Assembly: GCF_030247195.1 (NCBI RefSeq)
Contig: NC_080670.1
Coordinates: forward strand, 28,227,497-28,291,496
DNA length: 64,000 bases
Origin: Topomyia yanbarensis
Taxonomy: Eukaryota > Arthropoda > Insecta > Diptera > Culicidae
Reading direction: 5' to 3'
Shown here: positions 22,846 to 32,039 of the stretch, piece by piece
Layout of the letters: every line of letters starts with the position of its first letter
Numbering within the stretch: the first letter of the stretch is position 1
The notes under the pieces: generated by a model
Told to the model about the DNA's origin: nothing
Databases searched by the model: none
What the model saw: only the letters and a program-made list of their open reading frames with translations
Made by a program: the position numbers and the translations under genes

Positions 22846-24640
22846 TGCATATCAAAAGGGCAAATCTACGGAAACAGCCCTACATACCTTAGTGACACTT
22901 ATTGAGAAAACCCTCAATTTGCGCTTTTCTTGACATCGAGGGTGCTTTTGATAATACGTCCTACATATCAATTCACAAGGCCCTGGCCAAAAGAGGAATG
23001 GAAAAACCGATAGAGGACTGGATTCTTGCAATGCTCAAGAGTCGAGAGATCACAGCAACGTTGGGAGACACGAAAGCAACTATAACAGACGATAGAGGTT
23101 GTCCCCAGGGAGGTGTGCTATCACCCCTGCTCTGGTCACTAATGGTGGACGATCTTCTCAATGATTTGACTGAAGTGGGTTTCGAAATTGTTGGATATGC
23201 AGATGGCATTGTCCTAATTGTGAGGGGAAAACATGAATCTGTACCAAGCGATCGGATTCAACTAGCCCTAAACTTCATCATGACATGGTGTTTCAAAGAG
23301 GGACTCAACGTGAACCCTGCAAAAACGGTCGTTGTACCATTTACCAATGGGAAATAAAACTGAAGTTGGTACCCCAAAACTCTCAGTGGAAATACAATCA
23401 ACTACGCAGAAGAAGCGAAACACCTAGGTGTTATCCTAGACAAAAAAAAACTGAATTGGAACTCGCACCTGACATGCGCCGTTAATAAAGCAACGACAGC
23501 ACTGTGGACGTGCAGTAAACTCTTCGGGAAAATTTGGAGTCTCAAACCGAGGTTGGCTTACTGGTCCTACACGACCATCGCCAGTCCAAGGCACAAATCC
23601 CCGACTATGTACGAGGAACGTGCCATTTGAGTCAATATATTCTGATTCCTGAAGATAGAATGGAGGCTAAACCGAACTTCGATATCTCATATGAGGTCCA
23701 CATAGTGGATCGTCAGATGTGGGATGTAGGGGGTCCTATACTGCCTCAAGGTACAATATCATTCTATACGGGTGGTTCTCTAAAATGGGTGAGCTGACTG
23801 GCTCGGGAGTCTACGGACCAAGAATTTAAGAAGCAATATCAATGGAAAAGTGGCCTACAGTTTTCCAGGCAGAGGTATATGCAATATACACCTGCTCGGA
23901 GGTCTGTAGGAAACGAAACTACAGACATGCAAAAATCGCAATCTTATCGGACAGCCAAGCAGCACTGTTGGTATTAAGGTCGTCGAAATGTGAGTCCAAA
24001 CTGGTTTGGAAGTGCATCACATCCTTACAACAACTGGCAACTCGGAATAAAGTAATGATATTCTGGGTACCTGGCCACCAAGGAATCGATGGTAACGAAG
24101 TGGCCGACGAATTAGCCAGGCGTGGTTCATCAAACACGTTTGTTGGACCAGAACCATTTCTAGGTATATCTACCTGTGCCATTAGAATTAGAACTTTCGG
24201 CTTGGGCAAGAGACCTACTACTAAACGACTGGCGTAACGTAGAAGGCGCTCGACAAGCTAAGAAATTCATACATCCAGATACAACGAGAGCCAAAAAACT
24301 AATGGATCTAAAACGTAAAGACTTACATATAATCACAGGTTTATTTACGGGACATTTTCCTGCTAAGTATCATCTGAAAAAAAAATTGGCAAAAGTCAAG
24401 ATGACATTTGTCGATTTTGTAACTACGAGCCTGAGAGCTCGGAACATATTCTCTGCCAGTGTGCAGTACTATTTCTTCGAAGGGAGCGATACTTCGGAAG
24501 GCATCTTATGACACCTCGCGAGATATGGCATACCTGTCCCAAACGGATCCTCAGCTACTACCCGGTTGGGACAAAACATGTGGACAAACAAACAACTCGC
24601 TTCCAACTACATTGGATTCGGGCAATTTGTAACATGTAGA
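22843..24640 (+). pseudogene. ORF2 of the LOA-like LINE: reverse transcriptase and RNase H, inactive
   Basis: This gene would encode the polymerase for target-primed reverse transcription. The domain begins abruptly with 'QFAYQKGKSTETALHTL' (about 22,842); endonuclease and the N-terminal fingers are missing. After a frameshift, 22,902-23,357 holds the A-box 'AFLDIEGAFDN', the B-box 'GCPQGGVLSPLLW' and the C-box, which reads YADG instead of YADD (TAT GCA GAT GGC at 23,196-23,207). Another frame gives the thumb ('KHLGVILDKK', 'WSLKPRLAYWSYT', 23,420-23,580). RNase H starts near 23,760 with TGGS where TDGS is expected. It continues at 23,842-24,180 with 'FQAEVYAIY', 'SDSQAALLVL' and 'WVPGHQGIDGNEVADELAR'. 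A C-terminal region with 'TGHFPAKYHLKK' and 'EHILCQC' runs to about 24,640. Confidence 0.88.
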
Positions 24641-24720
24641 GCAAACAGGGGCAGCCACAAAAGATAACCTGAATAGAGGTCGCAGTGGCAAAGTTTCCCC
24701 TAACAAAAAAAATATGAGTT

Positions 24721-24904
24721 TTCGGCGTTGTTTGTGGACAAATTTACTGAAATCTTCATTGGTAAAGTAAACTCTTGGTCTCTACCCATTTTAAATATGA
24801 AGTAAATTATGACTTAATTTCAATGAATTTTTTTTTGAATTGAAATATTTTGTTTAAATTTCAATTATTGAAAATTAATTACATAGTTATTGAATTTTAT
24901 TTTA
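24721..24904. other. AT-rich spacer
   Basis: A- and T-rich sequence after the LINE 3' end and before the next family A copy. It may include the LINE tail. Nothing else was recognised. Confidence 0.4.
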
Positions 24905-25203
24905 ATTACGTATTAGATCCACGGTTCGCGCCCAATTATTGAAGAATACACGCGAATATGCGAATAGTCATGTGGTTATAAAATCGAATTTATACACCCC
25001 AGTTTAATACACGTTAACACACGCGACAAACACGATAACATACAAACGCTCGAGCCCTTTGCGAGCATCCACACAGATCTATACCCGCGATCTCTCAAAC
25101 AGGATAACACCCCAGTGACTGAGTGAAGGTTTTTGCACGTATAAATTTACAAACGCGATCTCATGCCTTCAGTTGGACCAATAAAAAAAATTACGCTGGT
25201 ATA
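24905..25203. repeat. Family A copy, left part of an interrupted unit
   Basis: It contains the landmark CCCTTTGCGA (about 25,055), caccccagtgactgagtgaa, aaacgcgatctcatgcc and cttcagttggaccaat, in the same order as the 6 kb copies. It breaks off at 25,203, where the TA-flanked foldback element begins. The unit resumes at 27,124. Confidence 0.75.
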
Positions 25204-27123
25204 CATCCAGGTTTTTTTTACCCGGGTGATACGTACCGCGTAAAAAACCGCGTTAATTGGAAAATCCGCGTAAAAAAACCGCGTTAATTCGAAAATCCGC
25301 GCAAAAAAAACTCTCAGCAAAAGACTTAGAAGATTTTCGGAATGATGGAAGAGACGAGTCTGGAAGATTCCTTATGGCCCGCACCCCAAAAATATGGGTA
25401 TTTTCGGAATGGTCTTGAAGAGTAGGTTCCAGAAATTGATTTTTGACGCCATCTTGAAATCAAAGATGGCGACTTCCGGTTTTAGCGAAATTCGCTATAA
25501 CCCAATCAATATGGGTATTTTTGGAATGGTCTTGAAGAGAAGGTGCCAGAAATTGATCTTTGACGCCATTTTGAAATCAAAGCTGGCGACTTCCGGTTTA
25601 GCGAAATTCGCTATAACTCAATCAATATGGATATTTTTGGAATGGTCTTGAAGAGTAGATGCCAGAAATTGATTTTTGACGCCATTTTGCAATCCAAGAT
25701 GGCGACTTCCGGTTTAACGAAATTCTCTGTAACCCAATCAACATGAGTATTTTCGGAATGGTTTTGACGAGTAGCAGACAAACGTCGATGTTTGCCGTCA
25801 TTTTAAAATTCTAGATGGCGACTTTCGGTTTACCGAAATTCTCGCATGAAAAATTTGGGCAATCATGATTGGTGATTCCATCAAATATAAGATCTAATCA
25901 TAAACCAGCAAAATGCAAAATATTTTTATGTGTTCATCCAGGAAAGTGCGGCGAGAATGGAAGAGAGAGAAGAAAGAGACGTATGTGGTGGGAGTTGGGG
26001 GTTTGAATTTATTCAAATTAAACATATTGCTTAAATTTAAGTAAATTCAACTGTTTAATTAAAACTATTTGTACTACAACTTCAACTTCCAAAAATACCA
26101 AAATTGATTGGGTTATAGCGAATTTCACGAAATCGGAAATCGCCATCTTGGATTTAAAAATGGCGTCAAACATCAATTTTTGGAACCTACTCGTTAAGAT
26201 CATTCCAAAAACACTCATATTGACTGGGTTATAGTGGCTAACCCGGAAGTCGCCATCTTGGAATTCAAAATGGCGTCAAGCATCGATCTTTGTCTACTAC
26301 TCGTCAAGACCATTCCGAAAATACCCATATTGATTGGGTTATAGCGAATTTCGCTAAACCGGAAGTCGCTACCTTGGATTTCAAAATGGCGCCAAACAAG
26401 ACCATCTTCAAGACCATTCCGAAAATACCCATATTGCATGGGTTGTAGGGAATTTCCGCTAAACCGGATGTCGCCATCTTGGATTTCAAAATGGCGTCAA
26501 ACATAAATTTCTAGTACCTACTTGTCAATACCATTCCGAAAATAACCATATTAATTGGGTTATAGCGAATTTCGCTAAACCAGAAGTCGCCATCTTTGAT
26601 TTCAATATGGCGTCGAAAATCAATTTCTAGTACCTACTCTTCAAGACCATTCCGAAAATACCCATATTGATTGGGTTATAGCGAATTTCACTGAACCGGA
26701 AGTCGCCATTTTGGATTTAAAAATGACGCCAAAAATCAAATTCTGGCACCTACTCTTCAAGCCCATTCCGAAAATACCCCTTATTGTTGGGGTGCGGACC
26801 ATAAGGAATCTTCCAGACCCGTCTCTTCCATCTTTCCGAAAATCTTCTACGTCTTTTGCATTCAAAAGTACTTACAATATTTTTTGCGAAAACCATGTTA
26901 ATGGCAAAATCCGCGTAAAATAAAAACTGCCAAATTTCTTCGAAGTTCTTTGCATTTAAAAGGACTTAGAAATTTTTTTAGAAAAAAGTCGAAGTCTTTT
27001 GCATTCAAAAGGACTTAGAATATTTTTGCAAAAACCGCGTTAATTGGAAAATCCGCGAAAAAAACCGCGTAAAAAAAACCTCGTAAAAAACCGCGCAATA
27101 AACCGCGTAAAAAAACCTGGGTG
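25204..27123. mobile_element. Foldback element with ~116-bp tandem units, inserted at TA
   Basis: Termini CATCCAGGTTTTTTTTAC and (complement of the right end) CACCCAGGTTTTTTTACG are flanked by TA on both sides (25,202-25,203 and 27,124-27,125). Removing the element and one TA restores a family A phrase comparable to gctcatatccactgg in the 6.5 kb copy. The left arm carries four direct units (GGAATGGTCTTGAAGAG at 25,406, 25,523, 25,639, 25,755; period 116-117). The right arm carries about six inverted units (CATTCC at 26,201-26,763; period 104-117). Outer parts contain repeated AACCGCG/CGCGGTT phrases and, on the right, several copies of ttttgcattcaaaaggactt. No transposase is present. The TA duplication suggests mobilisation by a Tc1/mariner-type enzyme. 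Confidence 0.85.
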
Positions 27124-27715
27124 TACACTGGACAACACGCGTTCCATGGCGACATTACCGGGAACTCTAGCGACATGAAAGAACTCACTCTCTTCTAGCA
27201 TCTGAACCGTACACCGAAAATTAAGCATTAGATTCATCGTCCTCGCGCGATTATCTAATAGCGTTTTCGTTTTTTGATTTTGGTGCTACACCGGTGTAGG
27301 GCAAAAAAGAGATAGACTGATAACACCCAAGTTTTCATGAGTGTAGCACCGACTACACCGGGGTAGTGCAAAGTCGAACATGAAAACGCCATAAAAACAC
27401 ACGCGAACTTGCGAATGTGTCCACAAGATTATAAAATCAAATTTATACACGCGAAGTTCCACACACGCTAGGACACACGACATACAAACGCCCACGCGAT
27501 GTAGCACGTTGACGCACAAACGCTCGAGCCTTTCACGATGATATACGCGATGGTGATGCATATATCTAAACCGTACAATGATTATCACATTCAGAGTCCT
27601 ACTGCAATTGGCTTTAAGCAGTTTTTTAGTGGGTAACATTTCCCGTCTCGTCTGCAATTGTAGTGAATTGTTCTGACGGGGAACCATTCCGAGAATCTTA
27701 CTCTATACTCTAGAA
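27124..27715. repeat. Family A copy, right part and terminal segment
   Basis: It resumes the unit split by the foldback element (cactggacaacacgcgttccatggcgacat). It passes the landmark near 27,530, and ends with the same tail as the 7.2 kb copy (ctaaaccgtacaatga, cacattcagagtc, ctcgtctgcaattgtag). A small insertion-like difference lies at about 27,262-27,390, where tagcaccgactacaccggggtag and ctacaccggtgtagggca are partly inverted. Confidence 0.75.
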
Positions 27716-30700
27716 TTATAAAAAATATTAATAAATATATTATTATTAGGCCTACAAATCTTTCAGGGAAGTGTAACAATCAGCTGACGGAAGGTTCCGC
27801 CAAAATTTGTTTTGCAATAATACGTTTCTTGATTGTTTTAAACTGTGTTAGATAAGAAAATGTAGTAGAAAAGAATTTCGCGACTATAAAATTTTTCTTT
27901 TTCTCTAAAATGGTTCGACTGATCAGTGAAAACGACTAATTTTAGTATTTCGATCTAGATTGCGGCTAAATGCCCGAAAATTAACTGATTGACCATTCAT
28001 TGAACTGTCCATACTAGACTTAGTTTTTATTTAAGCTACTAAACCCACTGTGCACTAATCCGCAAGCATTTTTTTCCCGGAATATTTTCAAACGCTAGAA
28101 TCATTCAGCCGATTATTCCCGGTCCAACCTAGAACCAACTTCGCCTTTTTTTCGTCATTGCAAAATATCCCATTAAACTAATTCTGTTCATCCATCATCA
28201 TGGTCCCAGCCCGGCAGGCATTGCGGACCTCGTCCGCTTCCCTCCCCCCGGTACGTCATCCGTACACCAGCTTTTCATAATTTTTCTTCATCTTCGTGTT
28301 CTTCCGTTGAAAGAGAAAGACCAGCGCTATTACATACAATCTGCCTTCGCGAAATGCCTCTCCGGAACGAGTTTTGCTTTTATTGTATTTTGTTTTTTTG
28401 CTGCCTTCACTGCATTCGCCCCCTTTCCCCCTTCCTCTTACTCTTCCGCTTCCTGAACCAAACCAAGAATTCAATTCCAAGCCCCAGAAGAGTAAAAGAA
28501 TAAAGCCAGATTGGCATCGCATATGGAACCACCAGCACCACCACCACCACCACTCCCTGTGTCCGATTCGGAAACGGGTTTCAAACGCGCTTCTCCCGTT
28601 TCGTGCCACCTGACCACCGCCCCACCACCCGTGAAACACCTTCCCATCGGTTCCTTATTTTCGCAGCTTCTCCCGATCTTCACGTTCTGCTTGAATTATG
28701 CCATTTCTTGATTCCTCCTTCTTCCTGCGTCCCGCGCCCGGTCAGTCCGAACCGCGCCGGAGTCCACGTTCACTTACTCGCTGATTATTTTTTTCTCCCA
28801 TTTTTTTTTTAATATTAATTCGCTGTTTTTCCTCAGCTTTGCGCAACATCATCCGCAGGGAGGACTACTACTAGCCATGAACGTTGAACACAGACACAAA
28901 CACACATACCAACACGCCCCACTCGTTTGTTCGCGAATCCAAAACAAAGTTGGCCTTGAAATTGCCGGACAGAGACGGACAGATCTGACTGATGTGCGTG
29001 TTGCTGCCCGACTCGACTACTTTCGCCCGGCCATCAGAGCGAGACCGGCTTCCTTCCAGCCAGAGACCCAGGCCTGGGATGGGATCTGAACCGGGGGGAA
29101 GGCGGGCGCATCGGTTCGAGGTAGCTCAAGAATTCTTCGGCTTCTGCTTCTTTTGGCTGCATTCGATCGGATCTCGTCGACACGATCTTCCCGCTGCGCC
29201 TTGGCTCGTGGGTCGTTTGGAGTAGCTGTGTGTGTGTGTGAAAGGGTGTTTGTGGTTGGAGGGGGAATAGGGAAGAGGGTTTTTTCTGCACATGAAGAAA
29301 AATAAAAGATGCGCGGAACGTTCTTATAAGAATACATTCTCCAGCATGATTGCGCAAGCTGATGTTTTACCTTTTTCGTTTCCTACTTCTTTGCGAGAGC
29401 GCGGTTGTCGAGGATCGAACAGAGCGGGGAACGCGGGAAAGATCTTGAACTTGAAGGCTTCTTCTTCCCGATTCGTCAGATTGTTGTCGCTGTGGCAAAG
29501 AAAACCCAAACCTGAAATACCAATTGCTGCTACACCAGCAGTGTATCTGTGCCTGTATGTGGGAACAAGATCGTGTAATACTCCACTAACTTGGTTTCGA
29601 AAACGCGTTTTTTGTGTGCTACCTACCTACCTACCTACCGGAGAACTGGTTCCCGATTGTGAGACAATTTCTCGGACGCTTCGTATTTTCGCTTCTTACT
29701 TGACTGCCGCCTGGTGGGAACCAGGTTCTGAAGCTGATCACCGCCAGAGGAGAGTTCTGTACACTCGAATCTCTGTCCGGTTTGGGAATTTTTCTTTTAA
29801 TTTAGGGGTTCCTTGGCCGAAGGGAAAAACTTTCCAAACTCAGGTTCACAGGAACGTTCATGGGCGGTCGTAACGCCATTTACGATAATGATAAGGTTGG
29901 ATCTATTCAACGACACTTGACAGGTATTGGATGGCAGGCCGGAGGCTTCCGTAAAAAAAATGCGATTTCTCCAAAACTTTAATAGCTGGGAACCAAACTG
30001 CTTTCGGGACTTCACAAATTTTTCGATTTTGTATACACAAAATGGTTTAATCCATATTTTTCTTCAGAAGAAAATGGCTTAGTGGTATTTAATTCTCGTT
30101 TGCTTGCACTGAAAGAAAGAATTCATTCCGCGACAGTTTGAATACTTTGTCGCGTTCAAATCGTTAGAAACCAATGATGCTGCAGCAAAATTGTCAATCA
30201 CTTTGTTCGCGGTGCAGAAAAAAGTCGAACTTTTGACAAACCAATCTGCCCATCCCTGGGTCGATTCCTTGTCCCACTAGAAGCATCTGTTCCAAATTTG
30301 AGCCAAATCGGACAAGTCTAGCTACCGGACCAACGTACATGAAATTTGTATGACATTTTTCTACAATTTACACGGAAAAAATCTACTCGCTCACTTTTTT
30401 GCCGCTAGGTGGCACTGCATAATAAAATAGTAATAATAAATAATAAAATTTTAACGAAGTGATGTCCGAATCAGTTTTACAATGGGATCATAATGCTGAA
30501 TCAGTCATAGAACTACACGAACTTTTTTGTTTGCGAAACAACGGATGAATTTAGCTAACAGTAAGAGGAATTTTAGTACTAATATTAGACATTTATTGGA
30601 TAGAAATCAGAATTTCGACGTCATAATTCTGGAAATGAAAATTTTACATCGGAATTAAATTTTTATTTTTGCATTTTAGAAAGCCGCGAGAGAGAAATGA

Positions 30701-30754
30701 AACGAAATTCATAAAAAACCAATTTGGCTAATGTATCCGTACTTTTGAAAAGAA
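27716..30754. other. Mostly unassigned; probably single-copy DNA
   Basis: From about 28,190 to 29,900 the composition is more GC-rich, with C-rich and GA-rich low complexity (a CAC run near 28,533-28,552, GT run near 29,227-29,239, ACCT tetranucleotides at 29,618-29,639). Long open frames on both strands overlap and none has a recognisable domain. Sequence from 29,900 to 30,750 is AT-rich, with phrases typical of old dispersed repeats (gccgctaggtggcac near 30,402). No gene can be supported. Confidence 0.45.
29292..29873 (+). CDS. Long open frame of unknown status (193 codons)
   Basis: An ATG-initiated frame of 193 codons in single-copy-looking DNA; it is the longest open frame here outside known repeats. 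I recognise no domain, membrane segment pattern or repeat. It spans the ACCT tetranucleotide run at 29,618-29,639, read as LPTYLPT, which weakens the case. It could be part of an unspliced exon or simply chance. Opposite-strand frames over its first part (29,324-29,509) are also open. Confidence 0.12.
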   Translation: MKKNKRCAERSYKNTFSSMIAQADVLPFSFPTSLRERGCRGSNRAGNAGKILNLKASSSRFVRLLSLWQRKPKPEIPIAATPAVYLCLYVGTRSCNTPLTWFRKRVFCVLPTYLPTGELVPDCETISRTLRIFASYLTAAWWEPGSEADHRQRRVLYTRISVRFGNFSFNLGVPWPKGKTFQTQVHRNVHGRS

Positions 30755-31327
30755 AATGACGAATTTCGCGCCAACTCGAACAAATGTTGGCAGCAACCTC
30801 TCAGATTTTAATGAAACTTTCTGCACATGAAGACTTTCTCACAAAAAGCCACTTTGCATACTTTATTTTCCAAAAATGATCTAGACTGTTTTCTAAAAAG
30901 GGTCAAACTATTTTTACCATTTTTTTTTCAAATGGCTATAGTCTAGAAATGACAAATCCTACAAAAAATGTTGTAGAAGTGATTTTCACAAAATTAGTCA
31001 AATTTTTATAGAAAAAATTCTTCAGTGTAGGAGTCCACTAAAAAAATCGATTTTAATAATTTAAAGTCGATTTACAAAAAAACCCCATCTTAGATTTGGA
31101 TGAAATTTTGTTCCAAGAAAGGTAATTATGTTCCCGACTTACCGTCAAAAATTCAAGTTGGGCACTTTCAAAGAAAATAAGTAAATTTTAAAAAGACTTT
31201 TCCTTGCCCAAACTGAATTTTTTTTTCAGTGTATTTTTATCGAAAACTAAACCAATAAAAGTCATAATCATCTCAGAATCCAATTTCGCAACTGCTAGTT
31301 GCCTGATACATGCAAAAAGTATCAGTA

Positions 31328-32018
31328 CCCGAGCAAAGTCGAACATCAAAATTACAACAAGTAGAATTGATATTTTTACTTGGGGAGACGACCGGAATAT
31401 GATTTATAGGATTTTCGGCTTTTACGGTCTGATTAATCAGAACGGGTGATTTATACTGCCCGACGTTTCGGCCACTGGTTATGGCCTTTTTCAAGGGAAA
31501 TACTTTATCGTTCTTCGTTCTTTCTTAAAGTATTCGTTCTTAAAGTATTTCCCTTGAAAAAGGCCATAACCAGTGGCCGAAACGTCGGGCAGTATAAATC
31601 ACCCGTTCTGATTAATCAGACCGTAAAAGCCGAAAATCCTATAAAGTAGAATTGATATTTTGATAATAGCATCCAAATGAAATCTGATTTTGCTATCAGT
31701 TTTAGATTTTTTAAATGTGACGTCAAATTTTGATCTCTTTTTGCTATCCTTGTTTCTTAGACTAATTTACTATGTTTATATTTCTTTGGTAAAACATCAA
31801 AGTGAAAACATATTTTGTTATAAAAAAAACTTTAACATCTCAATGACCTTTCAATTAACTCTCACTAATACCAGAATTAGTTTTCTGTTTAATGTCGTAG
31901 AACAATTTTGCTGCTCTCCATTTTGATCTTTTAATCGTTAAAACGATCCAAACGACACCAACCTGAGTAATTATTTGCCGAAGTTTAGCTTTCAATTTGT
32001 TGTCAGACTCTGCTCGGG
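31328..32018. mobile_element. 691-bp MITE with CCCGAGCA ends and TA duplication
   Basis: It begins CCCGAGCA (31,328) and ends TGCTCGGG (32,018), with TA immediately outside each end. The empty site is visible in the homologous right arm, which fixes both boundaries. It shares its termini with the 253 bp element at 3,101-3,353 but has a different interior. A second element (31,377-31,645) is nested inside it. Confidence 0.85.
31377..31645. mobile_element. Nested palindromic insertion with perfect 105-bp arms
   Basis: Arms 31,403-31,507 and 31,541-31,645 are exact reverse complements around a 33-base loop made of ttcgttct-like repeats. A 16-bp direct repeat, GTAGAATTGATATTTT, lies at 31,361-31,376 and 31,646-31,661. 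It is best read as the target duplication, leaving 26 extra bases at the left. Each arm contains GGCCGAAACGTCGGGC. I recall this motif from the 3' part of hammerhead ribozymes associated with Penelope-like elements, but the CTGATGA box expected 5' of it is not intact (CTTGAAAAAGGCC). Confidence 0.8.
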
Positions 32019-32039
32019 TAACGAATTTGGTATAGCATC

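Larger units (their letters stand above)
18660..24720 (+). mobile_element. LOA-like non-LTR retrotransposon, broken by two nested elements
   Basis: The pieces lie in order on the plus strand: a GC-rich 5' leader (about 18,660-19,078, with CATGTCGTAAGAGGCGACTA and a 17-base G run at 18,943-18,959), ORF1 from 21,027, reverse transcriptase from about 22,843, RNase H, a C-terminal zinc-binding region, and a short 3' end near 24,720. Two foreign elements interrupt it (19,079-20,928 and 21,186-21,955). Leader sequence shared with 34,318-34,430, including 'acaagtttcctatctcatgc', shows it is a multicopy family. RNase H plus this ORF1 type point to the LOA/R1 group; I favour LOA but cannot exclude a sister clade. 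Confidence 0.8.

Noticed and set aside
28374..29357. Proline- and histidine-rich short frames
   Set aside because: They follow CAC and C-rich simple repeats and are mirrored by equally long frames on the other strand.
31520..31645. Functional hammerhead ribozyme
   Set aside because: The GAAAC/GTC side is present, but the CTGATGA core is not; activity cannot be claimed by eye.
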